Shown: positions 18,076 through 26,883 of the stretch, in pieces | How the letters are laid out: every line of letters starts with the position of its first letter | Position numbering within the stretch: the stretch's first letter is position 1 | Position numbers and translations under genes: made by a program | Source: Oceanococcus sp. | GTDB taxonomy: Bacteria; Pseudomonadota; Gammaproteobacteria; Nevskiales; Oceanococcaceae | Direction of reading: 5' to 3' | DNA: 64,000 bases | NCBI GenBank assembly: GCA_030147945.1 | Contig: JASBUL010000103.1 | Coordinates: forward strand, 1 to 64,000 | Notes under the pieces: model-generated | The model's database searches: none | Seen by the model: the letters and a program-made list of their open reading frames with translations, nothing else | Told to the model about the DNA's origin: nothing

Positions 18076-18411
18076 TCAGGCCAGCGCCCATGCGGCCAGC
18101 GCCACGGCGAGGCTGCCGAGCAGGCCGTGCAGCAGCATCAGGGCGCCGGGAAAGGCTTGCTGACGCTGGCGTTTGAGAAACAGCAGCATGCCGGTGGCCA
18201 GGCTGAGGAAGATCATCAGCAGGCCTGCGCCATGAGTCGGTTCGTGCTGATCCAGGCCGAGCACCAGCAGGCCCAGCACCAGTGCGGCGGCGGCGCCGTG
18301 GGCGAAGATGCGCGCATCGTCCATGCGCATGGGTTGCTGGCGCCATTGGCGCCAGACCCACAGGCCGCTGAGTGCGGCTGCGCCGAGTGCAAGCAGTAGC
18401 GCAACAGCCAT
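18076..18411 (-). CDS. Small four-helix membrane protein, unknown function
   Basis: The ATG at 18411 gives 111 residues with about four hydrophobic segments (2-18, 38-52, 60-76 and 88-108) and short charged loops such as RQWRQQPMR and KRQRQQ. I do not recognise a family. It starts two bases after the M16 protease stop and ends three bases before trmL, so it is translated within that operon. Nothing in the sequence points to a substrate or partner. Confidence 0.75.
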   Translation of the reverse strand: MAVALLLALGAAALSGLWVWRQWRQQPMRMDDARIFAHGAAAALVLGLLVLGLDQHEPTHGAGLLMIFLSLATGMLLFLKRQRQQAFPGALMLLHGLLGSLAVALAAWALA

Positions 18412-18413
18412 GG

Positions 18414-21164
18414 TCAATCGAGGGACAACTCGGTCACCGGACCCCAACCAAGCGATTCGAGTGCCTCGCGGTGGGCCGCCATGTCGCCAATCAGGACCCA
18501 GGTCAGGGCATCCGGATGGACCAGTTTGCGCGCCCCGGCGCGCACTTCGTCCAGGCTCATGGCATTGAGCTGATCAACCAGCTGGTTGTAGTAGTCGTCG
18601 GGCAGGTCGAGGCTGAGGATGCGGGTGGCGGAGCCGGCCAGCTGACCCAGCGATTCATTGCGTCCGGGCAACGACAAGGTCTCATTGCGGACCACCGCGC
18701 GCAGCTCCTCAGCACGGATCGGGCGCTTGCCGGTGAGCTCGCGCAGTTCACGCTGGACTTCACGCATCGCCGCCACGGTCTTGTCGCCCTGAACCCGGCT
18801 GTAGACGATGAACGGGCGTTGATCGTGGGCGCTGAAGATCGCGCTGCCAGCCCCGTAGGACCAGTGTTTGTCTTCGCGCAGATTCATGTTGATACGCGAG
18901 GTGAACATGCCGCCGAATGCGGTGTTGGCGGCCTGCATGGCGAGATCGTCGGGATCACGCGGCGAGGGCGCCAGATGGCCGGCCAGGATCACGGTCTGCG
19001 GTGCGCCGGGCTTGTCGACCAGATAGATGCGTTGCCCGGAAGCCAGCGCTTGCGTGGTGGCGCTGGGCGGTGCGCTGGCCTGGCTGCTGCGCCAGTCGCC
19101 AAAGCGCGCTTCCAGCAGCGGTTGCAGGCGGGCCATATCGATGTCGCCGACCACCAGCAGCTGACTGTTCTGCGGTGCAATGCGCTGCTGGTAGAAGCGC
19201 ACGACATCATCGCGCTGGATGGCTTCAACGCTGTGCACATAGCCGCTGCCGGTCATGGGCACGCCGTAAGGGTGATCTTCGTCGTAGAGCAGCGGCGGCA
19301 GGATGCGCAAGGCGGCCTGGAACGGGCTGGCTTTTTCCTGGGCGATGCCGGCGAGTATGCGCGGGCGCAGACGCTCGATCTCTGCCGCCGGGAAGGTCGG
19401 GTTGCGGATGATGTCGCGGTAGATGTCGAGGGCGGGTTCAAGGCGCGTGCTGACCGCCGACAGGCTGACGCTGGCCAGATCCAGTGAGGCGCCGCTGGAG
19501 ACGCTCGCCCCGAGGCTGTCGAGTTCACTGGCGATGTCCAGTGCGCTGCGCGTGGTAGTGCCTTCGTCGAGCATGCCCATGCTCAGCGTGGCCAGGCCTT
19601 CCATGCCTTTGGGATCGGCTGCGTAGCCGCCGCGGCTGAGCAGGCGCACCTCGACCAGCGGCAACTCGCGGCGTTCCAGCAAGACCACTTCCAGGCCGTT
19701 GGACAGGCGCGCGCGCTGCATCGGCGGCAAGGTCAGCGGTTTGGCCTGGCCCGGTTCGGGCAGTTGACTGCGGTCGACATCCTGGCCGCTGGTGCGTCCG
19801 GGCGTGCTGGGTTCGACCCGCAGGCGCAGGTGGCCCTGGCCGAGCCAGGTTTTCAGGCTGTTCTGAACGCTGTGCGGTGTGGCCTCGCGCAGCCAGTTGA
19901 GCTCGTCCTTCCAGGCGCCCGGGTCGCCTGCAATAACGGCGGCGCTGGCCAGCAGATCGGATTTACCGCCGAAGCCACCGACCTGCTGCATGCCGCGCAG
20001 CATGCCGACATACAGCCCGGTGCGGCTGCGTTCCAGTTCTTCGCGGCTGGGGCCCTGAGCGATCAGTGTGTCGACCGCGTCAATGACGTGTTGCTCCAGC
20101 TCGGCAATGTCCTCGCCAGGGCGTGCGGTGACCCAGACCATGAACTGGGAGCCGAGCTCGCGCGGCAGCACGAAGGCACCGACATCGGTTGCGCGCTGCT
20201 GTTCGTGCACCAAGCTGCGATACAGACGGCTGGTCTTGCCATTGGCCAGCGCATCGGCAGCGGTCTGCAAGTGAATCAGGTCGCGGCTGAAGTTGGGGGC
20301 CACATTCCAGACAAAGTAGCTGCGTGCCTGCGGCACGTCGTCCTGCACGGTGACTTCACGGGTATCGGTCATCGGCGCGGGCCAGCTCTCGGCGCGTTGC
20401 AGGCGTGGCCCCGCCGGAATGTCGCCGAAGTAGGCCTCGACCTTGGCCTTGGCCGTCTGCGCGTCGATATCACCGGCGATCACGATGACCGCATTGGCCG
20501 CGCCGTACCAGGTTTTGAACCAGTGTTTGACGTCATCCAGCGTGGCGGCGTCGAGATCCTGCATCGAGCCAATCACGCTCCAGGAATAGGGATGGCCTTC
20601 GGGATAGCTGTACTGCGGGATCAGATCCCAGATCTTGCCGTAGGGCTGATTTTCACGCTGGCGTTTCTCGTTCTGGACCACGCCACGCTGCTCATCCAGC
20701 TTGGCCTGGTCGATGGCGCCCAGTAGGTGCCCCATGCGATCTGATTCCAGCCACAGCAGGGTGTCGAGCGAGGGTGTCGGCACATTGGCAAAGTAGTTGG
20801 TGCGATCCGCGTTGGTCGTGCCGTTGAGGCCGGTGGCGCCGACATTCTCCAGCGGGCGGAAGAACTCGTCGTTGTAGTTCTCCGAGCCGTTGAACATGAG
20901 GTGTTCGAACAGGTGGGCGAAGCCGGTGCGGCCGGCTTGCTCGTTCTTGGAGCCAACGTGGTACCACACGTTCACCGCGACAATCGGCGTCTTGCGGTCT
21001 TCGTGCACGATCAGGGTCAGCCCGTTGTCGAGCACGAAGGTCTGGTAGTCGATGTCGGGCAGCGGCAGTTCGGCCGGTGCGTTTGCACTTGGCATCAGGC
21101 TGCAGGCCGAAACACTCAGCACGGCGGTGAGGCCGGCAAGACGGATCAGGGTTTTTGCAATCAT
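18414..21164 (-). CDS. M16 zinc peptidase, two-domain lipoprotein (pitrilysin-like)
   Basis: This 916-residue protein has a lipoprotein signal (LSVSAC, Cys21). The N-terminal M16 domain carries the inverted zinc motif HLFEH (His84, Glu87, His88), with the distal acidic residue in NEKRQRENQPYG. The second domain lacks HxxEH and begins around LSNGLEVVLLERREL, as in fused pairs with one active and one inactive half. Such proteins degrade peptides in the periplasm. The start overlaps the DUF4105 stop region by four bases, so the genes are linked. Its signal and length fit PqqL-like or processing-peptidase-like lipoproteins. Confidence 0.93.
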   Translation of the reverse strand: MIAKTLIRLAGLTAVLSVSACSLMPSANAPAELPLPDIDYQTFVLDNGLTLIVHEDRKTPIVAVNVWYHVGSKNEQAGRTGFAHLFEHLMFNGSENYNDEFFRPLENVGATGLNGTTNADRTNYFANVPTPSLDTLLWLESDRMGHLLGAIDQAKLDEQRGVVQNEKRQRENQPYGKIWDLIPQYSYPEGHPYSWSVIGSMQDLDAATLDDVKHWFKTWYGAANAVIVIAGDIDAQTAKAKVEAYFGDIPAGPRLQRAESWPAPMTDTREVTVQDDVPQARSYFVWNVAPNFSRDLIHLQTAADALANGKTSRLYRSLVHEQQRATDVGAFVLPRELGSQFMVWVTARPGEDIAELEQHVIDAVDTLIAQGPSREELERSRTGLYVGMLRGMQQVGGFGGKSDLLASAAVIAGDPGAWKDELNWLREATPHSVQNSLKTWLGQGHLRLRVEPSTPGRTSGQDVDRSQLPEPGQAKPLTLPPMQRARLSNGLEVVLLERRELPLVEVRLLSRGGYAADPKGMEGLATLSMGMLDEGTTTRSALDIASELDSLGASVSSGASLDLASVSLSAVSTRLEPALDIYRDIIRNPTFPAAEIERLRPRILAGIAQEKASPFQAALRILPPLLYDEDHPYGVPMTGSGYVHSVEAIQRDDVVRFYQQRIAPQNSQLLVVGDIDMARLQPLLEARFGDWRSSQASAPPSATTQALASGQRIYLVDKPGAPQTVILAGHLAPSPRDPDDLAMQAANTAFGGMFTSRINMNLREDKHWSYGAGSAIFSAHDQRPFIVYSRVQGDKTVAAMREVQRELRELTGKRPIRAEELRAVVRNETLSLPGRNESLGQLAGSATRILSLDLPDDYYNQLVDQLNAMSLDEVRAGARKLVHPDALTWVLIGDMAAHREALESLGWGPVTELSLD

Positions 21165-23041
21165 GGGGCGTAATAGTAGTGATAGCGCAGCGTTGCCCGG
21201 GTGCTGTGATGGACATCACCCCAGTGGCGCTCAAACTCCAGCGAGAGGGCGTGAGCGGCACTCAGGGCGATGCCATGACGGTAGACAGCGCGTCGGCGCG
21301 ACACACCATTGGCAAATTTCTCCGCGCCAAGTTCCAGACGCGCCGTGTGCTGCTCGAAATGCCACAGCAAACCGGTGAGCAGGCCGGCTGCGGGTTCCAG
21401 ATCGTGGGAGAACTGGCTGTTGTGTTCCAGGCGGGCCATGGCCAGGGCGAAAGTTTGCACGCCCGGCGCCAGTTCGGTGGCGTATCCGGCGCCACCATTG
21501 ACGTGTACAACCTGACGCTCGCGGCCATTGATCCATTCCCGCTCAAGTCCGGTGATGACCTTCCATGACAGCGGTTTGAAGAATCGGTCACGCGGGCTCA
21601 GGGAAAAGATGTCGACCAGATCGATGCGCTCGATACGCAAGTGGCCATCTTCATCCAGGCGGCCCTGGAAATTGCCCAGATTGATCTGCGCGCCTTGCAG
21701 GAAACCGTAGCCACGTTCTTCCAGGCTGTGCAGCGACAGGCGCAGGCCAAAATTGAGGTAGTCCAGGTTTTCAGCCTGTCCCAGCCCGATGCTGAGACGG
21801 CGACTGCCATGGCCCAGATCCGGCGGGCCGGGGGCTATGGTGTCTTCGCGGGGCAGCGCCTGGGCATGCTGGCGCAGCGCGCCGAGCAGGGCGAAGCTGG
21901 TCTTGGCCGCCGCAGGATCACGCTCAAGACCGACCTGACGGTAGCGCAGGTATTTGTAGGCGGCCTCGATCACGCGCGCCTGCATTGGTGCATCCAGTGC
22001 GGTAAACCAGTCCTGCTGCATTTCATCGGTGCTGTGGCTCAGGGCGATGACCCTGGGGTGCAGGTATTCGGGGATGTAACGCAGCCGTTCCTTCAATTCG
22101 CTGGCTTTGGATGGACGGTAAACGCGACTGTTGCCCAGGCCGTTTTCCAGCGCGCCACGCACGGTGTCGATGGGGATGGCGGTGTTTTCGAAGCGCTCGG
22201 TCAGCTCCAGGCCGGGGCGGGCCACCTCAAGCAGTTCCATGACCCGGTAGGAGCAGTTTTCGTCGAAGAAGTAGTAATCGAAATCGATTTCTTTGAGCTC
22301 CCACAGATGCAGCACCATGCGTTCGGTTTCCTGTGTACTGAGGTTGAGCGGGTACTCCCAGATGTCGCGGTTCTCGTCGCGGTTGTACTCCTGGATCTTG
22401 CGATAGTACTGCTCCACGTTGAAACGCCCCGGGTAGCCGCCGGTCAGCCCTTTGAAGGCGTAGAACATGGAGTTGTCACCCGGCACCACCTCGGCGCCGA
22501 AATTGACGGCCCACGAGAGCCATTCGGAATGGCTTTCATCCGCCGGGTCCAGACGCAGCAAGGTGTGCCCGAACATCGAGGAGGGGCTGTTGAGGTAGTA
22601 GGAGGGGAAGATCAGGGTGACCCGCTCCGCTTTGACGATGCTGCGCCACTCGGCATAGTCCGGGCAGCTGAGCTCGGGCAGTTGCTCGGCGCCGAAGGCG
22701 AGCTGCTCCTGCAGCCAGGCGGTGCGGGCGGGGAAGCGGCAGCGGGCATGCTGGTTGCCTTGCGGCTGCTCGGCAAACAGGCCGCGCAGGGTGGCTTCAA
22801 GTTCTGCCACGCTGTCACGGCGGCCGTTTTCGGCAAGGAAGAACTTGTCGTCATCGACCTGGCTGCGGTACTGCGGTGTGTCGGCTGGGCCGGTGCGGTC
22901 GTAGTGGACCAGGTTGAGCCACACCGGCTCATGCGCGAGACCCTGCTCCTTGGCCTGACGCAGGTAGTCCTCAAGCGTGGGTGTCTGTGCCAGCAGGGCA
23001 GAAGACAGCATCAGTCCAACAGCAAGGGTCAATGTCCGCAT
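21161..23041 (-). CDS. DUF4105 (Lnb N-terminal periplasmic domain) protein, first paralogue
   Basis: The ATG at 23041 (626 residues, signal peptide MRTLTLAVGLMLSSALLAQ) is chosen because a longer frame would begin inside the terminator of the preceding gene. The DUF4105 domain is clear: SSMFGHTLLRLD with His159, AFKGLTGGYPGRF, and FFDENCSYR with Cys263. The conserved His and Cys suggest a thiol-dependent reaction. The family has been linked to lipoprotein N-acylation (Lnb), but that role is not shown for proteins of this type. The C-terminal half (about 400-626) looks beta-rich, like an outer-membrane or beta-sheet domain, and ends RYHYYYAP. The plus-strand gene at 23871 is a paralogue. Confidence 0.88.
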   Translation of the reverse strand: MRTLTLAVGLMLSSALLAQTPTLEDYLRQAKEQGLAHEPVWLNLVHYDRTGPADTPQYRSQVDDDKFFLAENGRRDSVAELEATLRGLFAEQPQGNQHARCRFPARTAWLQEQLAFGAEQLPELSCPDYAEWRSIVKAERVTLIFPSYYLNSPSSMFGHTLLRLDPADESHSEWLSWAVNFGAEVVPGDNSMFYAFKGLTGGYPGRFNVEQYYRKIQEYNRDENRDIWEYPLNLSTQETERMVLHLWELKEIDFDYYFFDENCSYRVMELLEVARPGLELTERFENTAIPIDTVRGALENGLGNSRVYRPSKASELKERLRYIPEYLHPRVIALSHSTDEMQQDWFTALDAPMQARVIEAAYKYLRYRQVGLERDPAAAKTSFALLGALRQHAQALPREDTIAPGPPDLGHGSRRLSIGLGQAENLDYLNFGLRLSLHSLEERGYGFLQGAQINLGNFQGRLDEDGHLRIERIDLVDIFSLSPRDRFFKPLSWKVITGLEREWINGRERQVVHVNGGAGYATELAPGVQTFALAMARLEHNSQFSHDLEPAAGLLTGLLWHFEQHTARLELGAEKFANGVSRRRAVYRHGIALSAAHALSLEFERHWGDVHHSTRATLRYHYYYAP

Positions 23042-23060
23042 GGTGGGGCACGGGAAGTTG

Positions 23061-23100
23061 AAAATGAAAAGGCCCGGCATCCTGCGCGGATGTCGGGCCT
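23061..23100 (-). terminator. Rho-independent terminator after the DUF3015 gene
   Basis: The leftward strand reads an 11-bp stem with one mismatch (arms 23090-23100 and 23070-23080), a nine-base loop, then TTTTCATTTTC. It lies between the DUF3015 stop and the first DUF4105 start, so the small gene is also made as its own short transcript. Confidence 0.85.
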
Positions 23101-23142
23101 GACATCAGCCGGTTTTGGCCGGCCGCTGATTGTACGCAGGAA

Positions 23143-23619
23143 TTAGGCGGCGTACTTGGCCAGCTGCGGATCAGCCTTGATCAGGCTTTCCAGGCTGGCG
23201 ATGACGTGATCAGCGGTGACGTCGGCGCTCGGGAAGATCACTTCGAAGTTGTCGTGAGCAACGCGGGCGAAGGTGGCGCGGTCATCGGCTTCGATGCCGA
23301 AAGCCACGGCCACGGCGGTCAGGGCGTCGCCTTCACCACGTGCCACGTCTTCGGAGAACTCGTCGAGCATGGCGCTGACCATGGCCTTGCCACCGTAGGT
23401 CAGGGTGCCGTCGGTGGAACAGCCGTTGGTGCCGGAGGTCATGCCGAAGGTGTTGTTACCCGAGGTGCCGTTGGTGGTCGACGCCAGGAAGTGATACACA
23501 ATGCCGGACTGGCCAGCGAACAGCATGTTGCCCCAGCCGCAGTTCGGGCCGCCCGGTGCCACAGCCGAAGCCGTGCTGGCAGCACCCAGAAGTACAGCAC
23601 CCGTGATCAGTTTCTTCAT
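23143..23619 (-). CDS. DUF3015 family small secreted protein
   Basis: The ATG at 23619 follows GGGGAG at a good distance. It gives 158 residues beginning with a signal peptide (MKKLITGAVLLGAASTASA). The mature part starts PGGPNCGWGNMLFAGQSG and contains NTFGMTSGTNGCSTDG, two Gly/Asn-rich motifs typical of DUF3015. A helical half follows (MVSAMLDEFSEDVARGEGD, TFARVAHDNFEVIF). Two cysteines may form a disulfide. Function is unknown in the family. It sits between two divergent DUF4105 genes and has its own terminator, and I infer that it works with them. Confidence 0.88.
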   Translation of the reverse strand: MKKLITGAVLLGAASTASAVAPGGPNCGWGNMLFAGQSGIVYHFLASTTNGTSGNNTFGMTSGTNGCSTDGTLTYGGKAMVSAMLDEFSEDVARGEGDALTAVAVAFGIEADDRATFARVAHDNFEVIFPSADVTADHVIASLESLIKADPQLAKYAA

Positions 23620-23676
23620 GTTTTGCAACTCCCCTACTGAAATTCAGTGAATGAACCGGAAAAATGGTCCGCCGCC

Positions 23677-23706
23677 ATACTATGCCCGCCGTGTTGGCGC
23701 TCGCAA
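23677..23706 (-). promoter_or_regulatory. Likely sigma-70 promoter of the DUF3015 gene
   Basis: Reading leftward there is TTGCGA (23706-23701), an 18-base spacer and TAGTAT (23682-23677). A 13-bp palindrome, ACTGAA-A-TTCAGT, lies at 23636-23648 between the start point and the ribosome-binding site and could be an operator. Confidence 0.45.
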
Positions 23707-23870
23707 GTTGCGCCGGGGCATCGCGATCCCCCTGATTGGGGGTGGCGCGCGGGCGCTGCGGTTGCCGTTTGTACCGGTTCTACGGGGCTGTCTGGCAGCC
23801 TTTCGTTAACGACCATGGCTTTGAGCGCTGCCGTGAAGGCTGCTGATGGCCTTGGAAGCCGGGTGCAGCT

Positions 23871-25697
23871 GTGACCCAGTTCACACATTGGCAGGGGGCA
23901 GCAGCGGGCCTTGTGCGGGACTTCGCTCGCAGCTGGCTGGCTGTCGCGCTATTCGTTTTGCCGTGCTCGGTGGCAGCCACGCCAGCACCATCATCCAGTG
24001 CAGCCTGGCTGGCCTTGCTGCATGCCGACCAGGACGGCCACAGTCGTATCGACAGTGCGGGCTTCTTCATCAGCGCTGAGGGGGCGCGTGATCCTGAGGC
24101 CGAGTGGCAAGCCACCCTGGACGGCTTTCGGGATGATCCAGCGCTGGCCTGTCGCTACCCTGCACGCTGGCAGTTGATGCGGGCTCATGAGCCGCAATTG
24201 GCAGATCTGCCGCCTGACGCATGTGCCGACTACGCCCGCTGGCGTGAACGGCTTGGAACCCGGGGTGTCACCCTGGTGCTGGCGTCGGCCTATCTGGGCA
24301 ATCCCTCGTCGACCTTCGGGCACACCTTCTTGCGTCTGGATGCAGACGGCAGTCCGTTGCTGGCCTGGGCCGTCAACTTTGCCGCGCAAACCCAGGATCA
24401 GCCCGGCCCCAGCTACGCCATCAAGGGTCTGGCCGGGGGCTACACCGGGCGCTTCAGCCTGGGGCCGTACTACGACAAGGTGGCCGAATACGCCTATCTG
24501 GAGCAGCGCAACCTGTGGGAATACCCCCTCAAGCTGGATGCGGCGGAACTCGATCACCTGCTTGCCCACTTGTGGGAGCTGCAGCACGCCGGCTTCGATT
24601 ATTTTTTTCTTGACGAGAATTGCAGTTTTCAACTCCTCGCCCTGATTCAGGCCAGCCGGCCGGAGTTGCCGCTGACCCGTGGGTTTGATCTGTTTGCTGC
24701 GCCGGTGGATACGATTCGGCGCCTGCAGGCCCATGGCCTGATCGACGCGGTGGCTTACCGACCGGCCCTGCGCGACACCCTGGAGGCGCGACGGCAACAG
24801 CTCGACGCCGAACAGCAGGCTGCCGTGCAGGCCATATTGAACAGTCCGGGCGCGGTCCTGCCCGAGCAGCCGCGTGTGCTGGATGTGGTGGCTGATCTGG
24901 CCCGCTATCGCAGCGCTGTCGGGGTGCTGGGACGCAGACCGGATGCAGCCCGCAAAGCCCGCTGGCTGGCACTTGAAGAGCAGGCGTTGAGTACGCGCAG
25001 CGGGTTGCAGCAAGCGTCTGGCTGGTTGCCTGCGCCAGCACCGCCAGCGCCTGATCAGAGTCATCTGAGTCAGCGTCTTGGCGCCGGGGGGCTGGCCCTG
25101 GACGGTGTCTCGCAGCTCGTGCTGGACTGGCGTCCGGCCTTGCATGACCTGCTTGATGGGGCGCGCGGGCTTGCCGCGGACAGTGAGATCGCGATTCTGG
25201 ACACCCGGTTGAGCGTGCGAAGTGGCACTTGGCGGCTGCAGCGGCTGAGCCTGATTGATGTGCGTTCGCTGCCGCCGCGCGATGCCTGGTTCAGCCCCTG
25301 GTCGTGGCAGGTGGCGGCTGGTTATCGGCGTGATCTGGCCGATGGGCAAGGCCTGTGGCGCCTTGCTGGCGGCCTCGGCTTGAGCCGTACGCTGGGTGTG
25401 TCGGCGTCGCTGCTGGGCCAGGCTGCAGCGGTGCTGGGTGAGGGCGGCCAGCGCGGCCTGGAGTATGGTGCCGAGCTGGTGCTGCGAGAGCGCTGGCATG
25501 CCAACGCGCCGTGGCAGATTTCTGTGCAGCACACGCGCCGGGTGGGGCGGATTGTGGATGATGGCGATGATCGAACCTGGTTGCGAGTGGGCCAGCACTG
25601 GCAGATCAACCCGCGCTGGGGGCTGCGCGTGCAGTTTGCGCACGAGCACCGCAGCCGGCGTGACGCGCTCGAGGCTCAGCTGATGAGGTACTTCTGA
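23871..25697 (+). CDS. DUF4105 (Lnb N-terminal periplasmic domain) protein, second paralogue
   Basis: Up to 608 residues are encoded from a GTG. A later GTG near 23916 would give a cleaner signal peptide (RSWLAVALFVLPCSVAA), so the exact start is open. The family motifs are SSTFGHTFLRLDADG (His151), AIKGLAGGYTGRF and FLDENCSF (Cys251). They align one-to-one with the paralogue on the other strand at 21161-23041. The last third is beta-rich, with GLGLSRTLGVSASLLGQ and WGLRVQFAHEHRSRRD. It is the first gene of a rightward operon; the next gene overlaps its stop (TGATG). Similarity to the paralogue is only moderate, so the two have probably diverged in role. Confidence 0.87.
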   Translation: MTQFTHWQGAAAGLVRDFARSWLAVALFVLPCSVAATPAPSSSAAWLALLHADQDGHSRIDSAGFFISAEGARDPEAEWQATLDGFRDDPALACRYPARWQLMRAHEPQLADLPPDACADYARWRERLGTRGVTLVLASAYLGNPSSTFGHTFLRLDADGSPLLAWAVNFAAQTQDQPGPSYAIKGLAGGYTGRFSLGPYYDKVAEYAYLEQRNLWEYPLKLDAAELDHLLAHLWELQHAGFDYFFLDENCSFQLLALIQASRPELPLTRGFDLFAAPVDTIRRLQAHGLIDAVAYRPALRDTLEARRQQLDAEQQAAVQAILNSPGAVLPEQPRVLDVVADLARYRSAVGVLGRRPDAARKARWLALEEQALSTRSGLQQASGWLPAPAPPAPDQSHLSQRLGAGGLALDGVSQLVLDWRPALHDLLDGARGLAADSEIAILDTRLSVRSGTWRLQRLSLIDVRSLPPRDAWFSPWSWQVAAGYRRDLADGQGLWRLAGGLGLSRTLGVSASLLGQAAAVLGEGGQRGLEYGAELVLRERWHANAPWQISVQHTRRVGRIVDDGDDRTWLRVGQHWQINPRWGLRVQFAHEHRSRRDALEAQLMRYF

Positions 25698-26335
25698 TGC
25701 GTCGCATCTGGGTTTGTCGGGTGCCGCAACTGACGCCGCGGCGTTTGCGCCCGCTGGCTCATGCCCTGCGCGATCGCGTGCTCGGAGAGGTGCTGGGCGA
25801 GGATTGTCGCTGGGCGCCGGACGCGCGCGGCAAGCCGCAGGTGCTGCATCCCCGCGGCTGGCATATGAGTCTGAGTCACAGCCGCGATGCGGTGGCGCTG
25901 ATGCTGGCCGACCAGCCGGCCGGCATCGACATCGAGCCGCGGGCGCGCAAGGCCCGCTGGGCGGCGCTGGCCCGGCGCCAGTTCCATGCCGACGAATGTG
26001 CACAGCTTGAGGCGCAAGCGGCATCGGGCTTCGCATCTGCAGCGCTGGCCTTGTGGACGGCCAAGGAGGCCTGGGCCAAGGCCAGTGGCGAGGGCGTGGT
26101 GGGCATGGCGCGGGCCCCGTCGCTGCGCTGGCAAGACGGGCGTTGGGCTCTGTCGGCCGGACACGCCGACAGCCTGCAGCAATTTGTGCTGTGGGATGAG
26201 ATGGTTGTGAGTGTGTATCTGATGCACAGCGCCGCCCAGGCGCTGGATTGGGTCTGCCTGAGCGCGCGTGCGCAAGACGGGGCCTGGTGTTTCGAGCCGA
26301 CGCTGCCGTGCCCTGTGGCAGAATTTCGCGCATGA
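25697..26335 (+). CDS. 4'-phosphopantetheinyl transferase, Sfp type
   Basis: This 212-residue enzyme transfers phosphopantetheine from CoA to a serine of acyl or peptidyl carrier proteins. The two signature motifs are present: GIDIEPRARKARW (Asp78 and Glu80 bind magnesium) and WTAKEAWAK (120-128, Glu124 and Lys128). HMSLSHSRDAVAL matches the substrate-binding SxSH element. The length fits compact Sfp/AcpT-like enzymes. The start overlaps the preceding stop and the end overlaps ampD. No polyketide or non-ribosomal peptide genes are in the window, so its carrier protein is elsewhere; AcpT-type use on a fatty-acid-like carrier is possible. Confidence 0.9.
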   Translation: MRRIWVCRVPQLTPRRLRPLAHALRDRVLGEVLGEDCRWAPDARGKPQVLHPRGWHMSLSHSRDAVALMLADQPAGIDIEPRARKARWAALARRQFHADECAQLEAQAASGFASAALALWTAKEAWAKASGEGVVGMARAPSLRWQDGRWALSAGHADSLQQFVLWDEMVVSVYLMHSAAQALDWVCLSARAQDGAWCFEPTLPCPVAEFRA

Positions 26336-26883
26336 GAATCTTGTCTGATGGCTGGTTGACCGGGGTGAGGCGCTGCGTGTCACCCAACTGTGATGAGCGC
26401 CCGGCGCCGGATGACATCAGCCTGCTGGTGATTCACGCCATCAGCCTGCCGCCGGACTGTTTTGGTGGGCCGCATGTGCGTGAACTGTTCTGCAACACCC
26501 TGGATCCGCAGGCCCACCCTTTCTTTGACGAGATCAAGGATCTGCGGGTGTCGGCCCATCTGTTCGTACGTCGAACCGGGCAGATCCAGCAGTTCGTGCC
26601 ACTCATCGCACGGGCCTGGCATGCCGGGCAGTCGCAGTTCGACGGGCGCGAGCGCTGCAACGATTTTTCCATTGGTATCGAGCTGGAGGGTACGGATCGT
26701 CATCCCTTCACCGCCGCGCAATACCGCGCGCTGATTCGCCTGACCCGGCGCATTCAGGCGCGCTGGCCAGCGATTACCGCCCAGCGCATCGCCGGGCACA
26801 GCGATATCGCGCCGGGGCGCAAGACCGACCCCGGACCCTGTTTCGACTGGGCGCGCTATCGCGCCGGCTTGCGCCGCGCATGA
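26332..26883 (+). CDS. ampD: 1,6-anhydro-N-acetylmuramyl-L-alanine amidase AmpD
   Basis: The ATG at 26332 overlaps the previous stop (ATGA) and gives 183 residues, the usual AmpD size. Zinc ligands are His35 (LLVIHAISLPP), His156 (AGHSDIAPGRK) and Asp166 (TDPGPCFDW). IGIELEG carries the catalytic glutamate. It is a cytoplasmic amidase that removes peptides from anhydromuropeptides during cell-wall recycling; its loss raises AmpC expression in species with AmpR. No ampE, ampC or ampR is visible nearby. Confidence 0.95.
   Translation: MRILSDGWLTGVRRCVSPNCDERPAPDDISLLVIHAISLPPDCFGGPHVRELFCNTLDPQAHPFFDEIKDLRVSAHLFVRRTGQIQQFVPLIARAWHAGQSQFDGRERCNDFSIGIELEGTDRHPFTAAQYRALIRLTRRIQARWPAITAQRIAGHSDIAPGRKTDPGPCFDWARYRAGLRRA

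Noticed and set aside
21641-23146. A 501-codon open frame on the plus strand
   Set aside because: Antisense to the first DUF4105 gene and reading through the terminator at 23061-23100.
23991-26417. A very long open frame (about 800 codons) on the minus strand
   Set aside because: It is antisense to the DUF4105, PPTase and AmpD genes and its product is Pro/Arg/Gln-rich with no family motif. High GC makes such shadow frames common.
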